Positions 16,972 to 25,294 of a DNA stretch of 64,000 bases are shown here, in pieces. This DNA comes from Taklimakanibacter sp049323275. GTDB lineage: Bacteria > Pseudomonadota > Alphaproteobacteria > Rhizobiales > Aestuariivirgaceae. Under the pieces are notes generated by a model, which was not told the DNA's origin, did no database searches, and was given only the letters and a program-made list of their open reading frames with translations. Position 1 is the first letter of the stretch, and the number at the start of each line of letters is the position of its first letter. Position numbers and translations under genes: made by a program. The stretch covers positions 62,001-126,000 of the forward strand of contig JBMOOM010000021.1 of the NCBI GenBank assembly GCA_049323275.1, given 5' to 3'.

Positions 16972-17082
16972 AGCGCTCTCTGGGTTCTAATGCGCGTCGC
17001 CTGGCAATTTCAATTTCTGCGCATGCTTGCTCGTGCGACTAGAATCACTCCGAAATTACCCGACCTCTTCAGGTGTATTTAT

Positions 17083-18321
17083 TCACGGCGCTCGTCCAAT
17101 AGGCGCCGGCTTGGCCACCCACCATGCAAGCCCGGCGGCGACGAAGCTCACCGCGATGCTGGCGAGGATCGGCAGCCGGTAGCTGTGGTTGATGTCGAAG
17201 GCGAAGCCCGCCGCGCTCGGCCCGATCAGCGTGCCGAAGGCGACGCTGGTGTAGAGCACGCCGAGAATGCCGCCGATATGGCGGCCGCCGAAATAATCGG
17301 TGGCGACCGAGGGGATGATCGCCACCCAGCCGCCATAGAAGACGCCGAACAGGAAGGCGAACAGCGCCAGCGTCCAGAAGCCTCCCGCCAGCGCCCAGAT
17401 GATGAGCGAGAGCGCGATGCCGGCATGCATGGCGACGAGCGAGGCATGCCGGCCCATCCGGTCGGCGAGGCCGCCGAGGAAGAAGCGGCCCGCGGTGCTG
17501 CCGACGCCGATCATGCCGAGCAGCAGCACCGCCGTGGTCTGCTCGATGCCGAGATCGAGCGCATAGGGCACGAGATGGACGAAAGGCACGAAGACGCCGA
17601 AGGCGCAGGCGAGGCTTGCGGCATAGAGGCCGATGAATTGCCGGCTCCGCACCGCTTCGCCGACCGTGCTGCCCGAGCGGGCGGCGCCGCCATTTGCCGT
17701 ATCGAGCGGATCGCCGTCCGGCCCGACGCCGCGCTCGCGCGGATCGTTCACCAGGAGCCATGACATGACGATGCCGAGCAGCCCCGCGAGAAGGCCGAGC
17801 ACGATATAGGCCTGGCGCCAGCCGATGAGATCGATGAGCCAGGCCGCGAGTGGCGGCATCACCAGCGTGCCGAGGCCGATGCCGCTCACCGCGAGGCCCG
17901 AGGCGAAGCCGCGTCGGCGCACGAACCAGCGCTGCACCGCGCCGACCGCCGGCACATAGGCGCAGCCGACGCCGATGCCGACGCCGAGCCCATAGGCGAC
18001 ATAGACCTCGGTGATGGTGCGGGCGAGGCCGGCGAAGACCAGGCCCGCGCCGACCAGCAGCATGCCGAGCACCGCCATGAGCCGCGCGCCGAAGCGGTCG
18101 GCGAGCGGCCCGCTGACGATGCCGAGCGCGAAATAGAGAAAGCCCGCCAGCGCGAAGACGAGCGAGACCTCGCCGCGCGAGGCGCCGAATTCCCGCTCGA
18201 GCGGCTTGAGGAAGGCGCTGAACGTATAGGCGCTGCCGAAGCCGAGGAGCGTCACGGCGAAGGCCGAGGCGACGATCGCCCAGCCATAGAAGAAGCGTGT
18301 GGGAACGGAGGTCGAGGTCAT
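17083..18321 (-). CDS. MFS transporter (OFA/monocarboxylate-like)
   Basis: A 412-residue carrier with 12 hydrophobic segments. The conserved loop between helices 2 and 3 reads GPLADRFGARL, and the second-half equivalent is GGLADRMGRHA. The overall pattern fits the oxalate/formate antiporter or monocarboxylate branch of MFS. ATG 18321 lies one base after the amidase stop (18323), so the carrier is expressed with the amidase. It may import the amidase's amide substrate or handle the acid product. Confidence 0.88.
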   Translation of the reverse strand: MTSTSVPTRFFYGWAIVASAFAVTLLGFGSAYTFSAFLKPLEREFGASRGEVSLVFALAGFLYFALGIVSGPLADRFGARLMAVLGMLLVGAGLVFAGLARTITEVYVAYGLGVGIGVGCAYVPAVGAVQRWFVRRRGFASGLAVSGIGLGTLVMPPLAAWLIDLIGWRQAYIVLGLLAGLLGIVMSWLLVNDPRERGVGPDGDPLDTANGGAARSGSTVGEAVRSRQFIGLYAASLACAFGVFVPFVHLVPYALDLGIEQTTAVLLLGMIGVGSTAGRFFLGGLADRMGRHASLVAMHAGIALSLIIWALAGGFWTLALFAFLFGVFYGGWVAIIPSVATDYFGGRHIGGILGVLYTSVAFGTLIGPSAAGFAFDINHSYRLPILASIAVSFVAAGLAWWVAKPAPIGRAP

Positions 18322-18322
18322 G

Positions 18323-19756
18323 TCAGGCGAACGGATGCTGCTGATGCCAGGAGGTGGCCGACTGGAAGGCGGCGCCGGCGCGCACCAGCGACGCTTCCTC
18401 CAGATGTGGAGCGATGAGCTGAAAGCCCAAGGGCAGGCCGAGCGCGGTGAAGCCGCCGGGAAGCGTGATCGTCGGATGGCCCGTCATGTCGAAGGGGCAG
18501 GTATAACGCTGCAATTTTACAATGAGCTCCGGTTGCGCGCCGAGGCTGCTTATATCGGCGAGCGGCAAGGCGGCGAAAGGCTGAACGGGCGTGAGCAGCA
18601 GGTCCATGGTTCCGAAAAGAGCGTTCACGCGGCCACGGAATTCCATGCGCCGGAGCAGGATCTTCTGATAGTCCGTAGCAGACAGCGCGCGCCCCGTCTC
18701 GATCACGCCGCTGAGGATCGCGCCATACTGATCCTTGTGGCGCACATAGGTCGCTTCATGCGCCACGGCGGCCTCGATGGCGCAATTGGGCGTCCAGTCG
18801 GCGATCGCTTGCGTGACGTCGGGCAGGCGGGCGGGAACGAGTTCGGCGCCGAGCGCGGCGAAGACCTCGATGGCATGGGCGAGCATGGCGACCGTATCAT
18901 CGCTGACATCGCGCGTGTTCCAGTCCTCGTCGAAGCCGATGCGCAAGCGCCGCACGCCTTCGTCGGCGGATTTCAGATAGTCGGGCACCGGGTCCTGCAG
19001 GGCGGTCGGATCGCGATCGTCGCCGCCGGCGATCACACCGAGAAGCGCGCCGGCATCCTTGGCGCTGCGCGCCATCGTGCCGACGTGATCGAGCGAGGGG
19101 GCGAGCTCGGCGACGCCATGGCGGCTGACGCGCCCCCAGCTGGGTTTGAGCCCGGTGACGCCATTGGCGGCGGCGGGCCAGCGGATCGAGCCGCCGGTAT
19201 CCGACGCGATGGCGCCATGACAGAGGCCGGCCGCGGTGGCGACGCCCGAGCCCGAGGAGGAAATGCCGGTCCAGTAATCGGCATTCCATGGATTGCGAGG
19301 GGGCGTGATTGCCGCGTGATGATCGGAATAGGCGCCTTCGCTGAGCTCGGTCTTGCCGATCAGCACGGCGCCCGCCTGCTTGAGGCGGCGGACCAGCGTC
19401 GCATCCGCCGCCGCGATCCGCCGCAAGGCGGGAGCCATGCCGGCGCCGGTCGGCGTGCCCGCGACGGCGCACAAATCCTTCACCGCGACCGGAACGCCAT
19501 GCAGGGGCCCGCGATGGATGCCGCGCGCGATCTCGGCATCGGCGGCCCGGGCCTGGCCGAGCGCCATATCCGCCGTCACCAGCGCAAAGGCATGAAGCCG
19601 GGGCTCCAGTCGGGCGATGCGGTCGAGTTGGACCTGCGTCACCTCCCGCGAAGAGACTTCCCGTCTGGCCAATCTTTCGCCAAGGCCGGTGAGAGTTTCA
19701 TAATGCACTTCATTTCCTTCAGAATATTTGAATGACCATGATTTCATGATATCCAT
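18323..19756 (-). CDS. Amidase-signature-family amidase
   Basis: A 477-residue amidohydrolase with the Ser-cisSer-Lys triad: Lys93 in AVKDL, cis-Ser166 in GISSSGSGV and nucleophile Ser190 in DTGGSIRWPA. The family hydrolyses carboxamides to acid and ammonia. ATG 19756 lacks a ribosome site; a GTG at 19708, six bases after GAAGGA, may be the real start and would leave a typical N-terminus (HYETLTGLGERLA). It is divergent from a GcvA-type LysR and in an operon with an MFS carrier. It is distinct from the nitrile-pathway amidase at 49783. Confidence 0.9.
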   Translation of the reverse strand: MDIMKSWSFKYSEGNEVHYETLTGLGERLARREVSSREVTQVQLDRIARLEPRLHAFALVTADMALGQARAADAEIARGIHRGPLHGVPVAVKDLCAVAGTPTGAGMAPALRRIAAADATLVRRLKQAGAVLIGKTELSEGAYSDHHAAITPPRNPWNADYWTGISSSGSGVATAAGLCHGAIASDTGGSIRWPAAANGVTGLKPSWGRVSRHGVAELAPSLDHVGTMARSAKDAGALLGVIAGGDDRDPTALQDPVPDYLKSADEGVRRLRIGFDEDWNTRDVSDDTVAMLAHAIEVFAALGAELVPARLPDVTQAIADWTPNCAIEAAVAHEATYVRHKDQYGAILSGVIETGRALSATDYQKILLRRMEFRGRVNALFGTMDLLLTPVQPFAALPLADISSLGAQPELIVKLQRYTCPFDMTGHPTITLPGGFTALGLPLGFQLIAPHLEEASLVRAGAAFQSATSWHQQHPFA

Positions 19757-19808
19757 ACAATCAAAAGGAACTGCTCAATTCAAACCATGATTTCTCTCTC
19801 ATTTGAAT
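19727..19808. promoter_or_regulatory. Repeated motifs in the amidase/LysR divergent gap
   Basis: The 11-mer ACCATGATTTC occurs at 19735-19745 and again at 19784-19794 (49 bp apart, direct). TTTGAAT occurs near 19728 and 19802 with an inverted ATTCAAA near 19779. This AT-rich stretch between the amidase and the LysR gene looks like a multi-site operator for the divergent LysR. One copy falls inside the amidase frame if ATG 19756 is used, which favours the GTG start at 19708. Confidence 0.45.
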
Positions 19809-19820
19809 TAGAAAAACTAA

Positions 19821-20705
19821 ATGAATAAATTGCCGCCTCTCAATGCGCTGAAGGCTTTCGAGGCGGCCGCCCGGCATCTCTCCGTCAAGGCGGCGGCCGA
19901 GGAATTGTCGGTCACGCCCGGCGCGGTCAGCCAGATGCTGAAGACGCTCGAGCTGCATCTCGGCCGCAAGCTCTTCGACCGTATCAATCGCGGCATCGTG
20001 CTCACCGAGGCGGGACGCAATTATTTGCCGCCGGTGCGCAACGCCTTCCGGCAGATCGCCGAGGCTTCACGGCGCGTCGCGGCCGAGGCGGAGTCGAACG
20101 TCCTGACGGTGAGCGTCACGCCGTTCTTTGCGTCCGCCTGGCTGGTGCCGCGGCTCAATTCCTTCCAGGCGGCGCATCCCGGGATCGATCTGAGGATCGT
20201 CACCAGCACCAGGCTGGCCGATTTCACCCGCGATGGCATCGATGTCGCCATCCGTCATGGCCTCGGCCGCTATCCCGGCTTGAGGGCCGAGCATGTTCTC
20301 GCCGTCGCGATGATTCCGGTGGCGTCGCCGGCGCTCGTCGCCCGCCGCGGCATGCCGGCGAGGGTCGCCGATCTTCTCGACTGGCCCCTGGTGCAGGATG
20401 CCGACCGCAAGGGCTGGGCCTTGTGGTTCGAGGCGCAGGGCCTCGCCGAGGCGGCGCCGACACGCGGGCCTTCCTTCGACGATTCAGGCCTGCTGCTCGG
20501 CGCCATCATCGCCGGCCAGGGCGCGGGCCTGCTGCCCGATGCGATGGTCGAAACGGATGTGAAGGAAGGCCGGCTCACGCGCCTCGCCGAGCCGAAGGAG
20601 ATCGAGGTCTTCGCCTATTATCTCGTCTATCCCGAGCTGGCGCAGGGCCGTGCGAAGATCCAGGCTTTCCGTGATTGGATTCTGAGCATCTCAAAAGCCC
20701 CCTGA
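19821..20705 (+). CDS. LysR-family regulator (GcvA-like)
   Basis: A 294-residue regulator beginning MNKLPPLNALKAFEAAARHL, the signature start of the GcvA/AmpR branch. The HTH is SVKAAAEELSVTPGAVSQMLKTLE and the effector domain contains VSVTPFFASAWLVPRL. GcvA-type regulators usually act on the divergent gene next to them, here the amidase-MFS operon. No signal or membrane segment. Confidence 0.92.
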   Translation: MNKLPPLNALKAFEAAARHLSVKAAAEELSVTPGAVSQMLKTLELHLGRKLFDRINRGIVLTEAGRNYLPPVRNAFRQIAEASRRVAAEAESNVLTVSVTPFFASAWLVPRLNSFQAAHPGIDLRIVTSTRLADFTRDGIDVAIRHGLGRYPGLRAEHVLAVAMIPVASPALVARRGMPARVADLLDWPLVQDADRKGWALWFEAQGLAEAAPTRGPSFDDSGLLLGAIIAGQGAGLLPDAMVETDVKEGRLTRLAEPKEIEVFAYYLVYPELAQGRAKIQAFRDWILSISKAP

Positions 20706-20814
20706 GACAGCGGCGTCGACCCGGCGGATCGTGATCATTGATCGCGCGGGCTCCAGGCGGGCTTGCCGAGGCCATTTTTGCGATTTTGCCTGTATCTACC
20801 CAGTATGTCCGAAG

Positions 20815-21693
20815 CTAGCCGCCGAAACGCGATTCCGGAATGCCCTTGATGCCGAGGCCGGTGATGGCGAAGAGGCTGCCGCGCAGCACGCCGTCGCCGG
20901 GGAAGCGCGGCAAAGGCGGCTTGGCCATCGACGTCACATAGAGGATGTCGAGATCGGGACCGCCGAACATCACGCTCGTCACCTTCTTCACCGGCATGTC
21001 GATGACGCGCTCGACCTTGCCGTCGGGCGTGTAGCGGACGAGCTTGCCGTCATAGACCTGCGCATTCCACAGGCAGCCCTCGGCATCGACGGTCGACCCG
21101 TCGGCGGCGCCGCCGGTCGAGGTGTCGAGCTTCACGAAGGTGCGCCGGTTGGCGACGGCGCCGGTCTTCTTGTCATAGTCATAGGCCCAGATCTCGCCAG
21201 ACCAGGAATCGGCGAAGTAGAAGATGCGGTCGTCCGGGCTCCAGCACGGGCCGTTCGACACGATGATCCCGGTATCGACCTTGGTGAGTTTGAAATCCGG
21301 ATCGAGGCGATAGAGCGCGCCATTGGGGCCTGATTCCTGGCTGTCCATCGTGCCGGCGAAGAACCGGCCGGCGCGGTCGACCTTGCCGTCATTGATCCAG
21401 TTGGCCGGCCGGTCCGGCTCGATCTCGGCGATCAGCGAGCAGTCTCCCGTTCCGAAATCGAGCGCGTAAAAACCTTTCGCCAGGGAGCAGATGGCGCCCT
21501 TGCCGTCCTTGCGGATGGCGATCGAGCCGACGCGCGAGGGCACGTCCCAGGCGCGGATCTCGGTGCCTTGCGCGGTCGCCCGGAACACCCGCATGCCCGG
21601 CGCGTCGATCCAATAGAGCCGCTGCTGCTCGACATCCCACAGAGGTCCTTCGCCGAGCGTCGTCTTCACATCGACCAGAACGTCGATCTTCAT
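20815..21693 (-). CDS. SMP-30/gluconolactonase-family lactonase
   Basis: A 292-residue six-bladed beta-propeller enzyme. GEGPLWD near the N-terminus carries the metal-binding Glu. Other metal or fold motifs are WINDGKVD, SNGPCWSPD, FADSWSGEIWAYDYD and DGSTVDAEG. The family hydrolyses sugar lactones to aldonic acids using a divalent ion. It is the last gene of the sugar-acid operon and is 16 bp from a second SMP-30 gene with about the same layout, so the two may act on different lactones. Confidence 0.9.
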   Translation of the reverse strand: MKIDVLVDVKTTLGEGPLWDVEQQRLYWIDAPGMRVFRATAQGTEIRAWDVPSRVGSIAIRKDGKGAICSLAKGFYALDFGTGDCSLIAEIEPDRPANWINDGKVDRAGRFFAGTMDSQESGPNGALYRLDPDFKLTKVDTGIIVSNGPCWSPDDRIFYFADSWSGEIWAYDYDKKTGAVANRRTFVKLDTSTGGAADGSTVDAEGCLWNAQVYDGKLVRYTPDGKVERVIDMPVKKVTSVMFGGPDLDILYVTSMAKPPLPRFPGDGVLRGSLFAITGLGIKGIPESRFGG

Positions 21694-21709
21694 GTCGTCT
21701 TCTCCTCTG

Positions 21710-22582
21710 TCATCCCTTGAAACGTGGTTCCGGCAGGCCGCGCACCCCGAGGCCGTGAATGGCGAAGACGCATCCCGCCTCGCGCTCGCGATGATATTGA
21801 TTGTTGAAGGGCCGCGCCATCGAGGTGACGAAGGCGATGTCGAGATCGGGGCCGCCGAAGATCAGGCTGGTCGTCGACTGCACCGGCAGGCCGACGATGC
21901 GGTCGACGACGCCATGGGGATCGAAGCGGATCAGCCGGCCGGAATAGACCTCGGTGCTCCATACGTAGCCTTCCGCATCGACGGTGGCCCCGTCGGGCAG
22001 GCCGCGCAGGTCTTCGAAGCTGGTGAAGACGCGGCGCGAGCGGACCTTGCCGGACTCCGTGTCGTAGTCATAGGCATAGATCAGCTTCTTGCCTGTATCG
22101 GCGAAATAGAGCGTCCTGCCGTCCGGGCTGAAGCAGGGTCCGTTGGAGCAGATGATGCCGTGGTCGAGCTCATGCACTGTCAGATCGGGATCGAGGCGGA
22201 ACAATTTGCCCACCCCGTTGCGCTCCTCGAAATCCATCGAGCCGGCGATGAAGCGGCCCTGGCGGTCGACCTTGCCGTCGTTCATGCGCGGCGTCAGCTC
22301 GCCCGGTTGGGTCTCGGCGATGAGCGTCACCTGGCCGGTGGCGAAATCGAGCGCATGGAAGCCGCTGCGCAGCGACACGATGGCGCCGCCCTTCTCGCGC
22401 AGAGCGAGCGAGCCGACGGGCTCGGGCAACGGCCAATGGCGGCGGTTCCCGCCCTTCACGTCGGCCGAATAGACGGCGGGGCCGTAGGAGTCGATCCAAT
22501 AGAGCCGCTGCTCGGCGACATCCCAGAGCGGGCCTTCGCCGAGCGCGTCGCGTTCCGCGCTGAAGATCTCGATGCGCAGCAT
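21710..22582 (-). CDS. SMP-30/gluconolactonase-family lactonase (second copy)
   Basis: A 290-residue propeller lactonase with GEGPLWD, MNDGKVD, CSNGPCFSPD and DGATVDAEGYVWS motifs. It is clearly paralogous to the 20815-21693 protein over the full length. It lies 11 bp after the BKACE gene. A pair of lactonases within one sugar operon suggests that both the 1,4- and 1,5-lactone, or lactones of two sugars, are opened; this is inference. Confidence 0.9.
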   Translation of the reverse strand: MLRIEIFSAERDALGEGPLWDVAEQRLYWIDSYGPAVYSADVKGGNRRHWPLPEPVGSLALREKGGAIVSLRSGFHALDFATGQVTLIAETQPGELTPRMNDGKVDRQGRFIAGSMDFEERNGVGKLFRLDPDLTVHELDHGIICSNGPCFSPDGRTLYFADTGKKLIYAYDYDTESGKVRSRRVFTSFEDLRGLPDGATVDAEGYVWSTEVYSGRLIRFDPHGVVDRIVGLPVQSTTSLIFGGPDLDIAFVTSMARPFNNQYHREREAGCVFAIHGLGVRGLPEPRFKG

Positions 22583-22593
22583 GCCGCCTCTCC

Positions 22594-23532
22594 TCAGAAG
22601 GATACCTTGTCGCCGCCCTTGAGCTCGAGAATGTCGCGTGCTTCATCGGGCGTCGCCACCTGCATGCCGAGGCCTTCGATGATCTTGCGCGCCAGCGCCA
22701 CCTGCTCGGCATTCGACTTGGCGAGCCTGCCCTTGCCGGCCCACAGGCTGTCCTCGAGGCCGACGCGGATATTGCCGCCGAGCGCCGCCGCCTGAGCGGC
22801 GATGCGCAATTGCGCGGCGCCGGCGCCCAGCACCGACCAGCGGTAACTGTCGCCGAACAGGCGGTCGGCGGTGCGCTTCATATGGGCGACGTCTTCGGGA
22901 TGGCTGCCGATGCCGCCGAGCAGGCCGAAGACCGACTGCACGAAGAGCGGCGGCTTGACGAGGTCGCGATCGAGGAAATGCGCCAGATTGTAGAGATGCG
23001 CGATGTCGTAGCATTCGAACTCGAAGCGCGTGCCATTGCCGTAGCAGGTTTCGAGAATGTATTCGATGTCCTTGAAACTGTTGCGGAAGACGAGGTCGCG
23101 CGTCGCCTCGAGATGCGGCTTCTCCCAGTCGAATTTGAAGGTCTTGTATTTGTCGACCAGATGATACAGGCCGAAATTGATCGAGCCCATATTGAGGGAC
23201 GCGACTTCCGGCTTGAATTGCGCGGCGGGCCTCACCCGCTCCTCCACTTTCATATAGGGGCTGCCGCCGGTGGTGATGTTGATGGCGGCCCTGGTCGCCT
23301 GCTTGATGCGCGGCAGAAAGCGGGCGAAGGCTTCCGGCGTCTGATCGGGCTTGCCGTTTTCAGGGTCGCGTGCATGGAGATGCAGGATGGCCGCGCCGGC
23401 TTCCGCGGCGGCGATGGCTTCCCTGGCGATCTCGTCCGGCGTGATCGGCAGATGAGGCGACATGGTCGGCGTATGGATGGCGCCGGTCACCGCGCAGGTG
23501 ATGATGACTTTGCCCTTATGATCCTTCGTCAA
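22594..23532 (-). CDS. BKACE-family beta-keto acid cleavage enzyme (DUF849)
   Basis: A 312-residue TIM-barrel enzyme with the BKACE start CAVTGAIHTPTMSPHLPIT and the Zn-binding HLHARDP motif. The known reaction is retro-Claisen-type exchange of a beta-keto acid with acetyl-CoA to give acetoacetate and a shorter CoA ester. It overlaps the upstream dehydrogenase by four bases (ATGA), so that dehydrogenase probably makes its beta-keto acid. In carnitine catabolism the same pair processes dehydrocarnitine; here the setting of lactonases and a ribose-type ABC suggests a sugar acid. Confidence 0.9.
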   Translation of the reverse strand: MTKDHKGKVIITCAVTGAIHTPTMSPHLPITPDEIAREAIAAAEAGAAILHLHARDPENGKPDQTPEAFARFLPRIKQATRAAINITTGGSPYMKVEERVRPAAQFKPEVASLNMGSINFGLYHLVDKYKTFKFDWEKPHLEATRDLVFRNSFKDIEYILETCYGNGTRFEFECYDIAHLYNLAHFLDRDLVKPPLFVQSVFGLLGGIGSHPEDVAHMKRTADRLFGDSYRWSVLGAGAAQLRIAAQAAALGGNIRVGLEDSLWAGKGRLAKSNAEQVALARKIIEGLGMQVATPDEARDILELKGGDKVSF

Positions 23533-24494
23533 TTTCCGATCTCCTTCGCGGCGCGCTTCTTATGCGCGGCCAATGCCATCAGTCTCTTGTCGCGCCAGAC
23601 CTGCCGGTCCTGCAGCTTCTCCTTGGCGACGCGCTTGCGGCGTTCCGGCTCGATCACATTCATCACCTCGCCGGCCCAGTCGACGCGGCGCTGCATCTGC
23701 GGGAAGAGATTTTCGTAGATACCCTGATAGCGTTCGGCATAATCGCGGACACCGCCCGGCGCATTGAGGTCGATGGTCTCGAACGGACCCATGAAGGACC
23801 AGCGCAGCGCCAGGCCGTCGCGGATGCCGATATCGACATCCTCGACGCTGGCATAGCCGTCGGCGACCAGGCGGAAGGCCTCTTCGAGGAGCGCGCCCTG
23901 CATGCGGTTCATGATGAAGCCGTCGAGCTCCTTCTTCATGACCAGCGGCGCATGGCCGGCCGACAGCAGGAACTGGCGCGTGCGCTCGACCGTCTCGGGT
24001 GATGTCCAGGGGGCGGGCACCACTTCGGCGGCGGGGATCAGATAGGGCGGGTTGATCGGATGCACGACGATGCAGCGCGACCGGCCGTTGAGGCCTTCGG
24101 TGAAGCGTGACGGCAGGATCGCCGAGGTCGAGCTCGCCAGCACCGCATCGGGCCGCGCCGCCGCATCCAGCGCCTCGAACACCTTGATCTTGGTGGCGAG
24201 CACTTCCGGCGTGTTCTCCTGCACATGCTGGGCATTGGCCACCGCTTCCGTGAGTGTGGCGGCGGGTGTGATGCGGGCGAGCACCGTCGTGGGCGTGGCG
24301 CCATTGAGGAGATCGTTCTGCGCCAGATCCTCGAGCACGCCGGCGATGTAGTCGAGCGCCTTCGCGGCGGCGCCGTCGGCCTGGTCCCAGAGCCGCACCG
24401 TGGAGCCTGAGCGCGCGAAGCTGATCGCCCAGGCGCGCCCGATGAAGCCCGAGCCGATGACGGCCGTCGCCGGCCGGTCAGAGGGTTTCGACAT
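23529..24494 (-). CDS. 3-hydroxyacyl-CoA dehydrogenase-like (carnitine/L-gulonate 3-dehydrogenase type)
   Basis: A 321-residue NAD enzyme. The N-terminal Rossmann motif is AVIGSGFIGRAWA, STSAILPS and VHPINPPYLIP are in the middle, and the C-terminal helical domain starts ELDGFIMNRMQGALLEEAF. The match is to the hydroxyacid dehydrogenases that oxidise a C3 hydroxyl next to a carboxylate. ATG 24494, nine bases after GGGAG, is preferred; it overlaps the SDR end by 17 bp. It likely generates the beta-keto acid for the BKACE enzyme. Confidence 0.9.
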   Translation of the reverse strand: MSKPSDRPATAVIGSGFIGRAWAISFARSGSTVRLWDQADGAAAKALDYIAGVLEDLAQNDLLNGATPTTVLARITPAATLTEAVANAQHVQENTPEVLATKIKVFEALDAAARPDAVLASSTSAILPSRFTEGLNGRSRCIVVHPINPPYLIPAAEVVPAPWTSPETVERTRQFLLSAGHAPLVMKKELDGFIMNRMQGALLEEAFRLVADGYASVEDVDIGIRDGLALRWSFMGPFETIDLNAPGGVRDYAERYQGIYENLFPQMQRRVDWAGEVMNVIEPERRKRVAKEKLQDRQVWRDKRLMALAAHKKRAAKEIGN

Positions 24495-25284
24495 TTCCAT
24501 CCACTCCCAGTGATTGTCCTGAAATATTGATGCCGGCATCGGAAAGCAGGAAGGCCACCATGCTGGCGACGTCGTAAGGGCTCACCATGCGGCGGAGCGA
24601 TACCTTTTGGAGATAATCCTTCTCCATCTCGGCATGGCTGATGCCGATCTGCCTGGCGCGGTCGCCGATCACCTTGTCGATGCGGGGGCCTTCGACGATG
24701 CCGGGCAATATGGCGTTGACCCGGATGCGATGCGGCCCCAGCTCCTTGGCGAGGCTCTGGGTGAAGCCGACCACGGCGAATTTGGCCGAGGAGTAGGGCG
24801 TGCGGAACGCATAGCCATGACGGCCGGCGGCCGAGGACATGTTGACGATCGAACCGCCGCCCGAGGCTTTGAGCATCGGCACCGCGAGGCGGGCGCACAG
24901 GAATTGTCCGGTCAGGCACACATCGATGCAGCGCCGCCAGTCGGCGACCGAAATTTCGTCGACACCGCCGGTCGGCCCGGCGATGCCGGCATTGTTGATG
25001 AGCGCATCCAGCCCGCCCCATTCCTTGGCGAGGAGCGCGAACAGGCGCTCGACATCCTCGTCCTTGGCGACATCGGCCTTGCTGGCGAGCGCGTCGGGCA
25101 GGGCTTTTCTGGCCTCGGCGATGGCGTCGTCGGCGATATCGCAGAAGGCGATGCGGGCGCCGAGCGCCGCCAGGGTGCTGGCGATGGCGAAACCGATGCC
25201 GGAGGCGCCGGCGGTGATGAGGACACGCTGGCCCTTGAGGCCGGAGAGGAAATCCGCCGGTGAGGCCGGGGCCTTGTTGCTCAT
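24478..25284 (-). CDS. SDR-family oxidoreductase of the sugar operon
   Basis: A 268-residue SDR with TAGASGIG (Ala in place of the second Gly of TGG), NNAG and the catalytic YSSAK. The C-terminus, SLGVDGNVETL, matches dehydrogenases of the sugar/hydroxyacid type. It could oxidise the sugar to the lactone that the SMP-30 enzymes open. It is 10 bp after the fused ABC permease. The substrate is unknown. Confidence 0.88.
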   Translation of the reverse strand: MSNKAPASPADFLSGLKGQRVLITAGASGIGFAIASTLAALGARIAFCDIADDAIAEARKALPDALASKADVAKDEDVERLFALLAKEWGGLDALINNAGIAGPTGGVDEISVADWRRCIDVCLTGQFLCARLAVPMLKASGGGSIVNMSSAAGRHGYAFRTPYSSAKFAVVGFTQSLAKELGPHRIRVNAILPGIVEGPRIDKVIGDRARQIGISHAEMEKDYLQKVSLRRMVSPYDVASMVAFLLSDAGINISGQSLGVDGNVETL

Positions 25285-25294
25285 GATGGTCTCC

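Noticed and set aside
15583..17082. Mobile element around the low-GC cassette
   Set aside because: No transposase, integrase, tRNA end or flanking direct repeat could be seen on either side.
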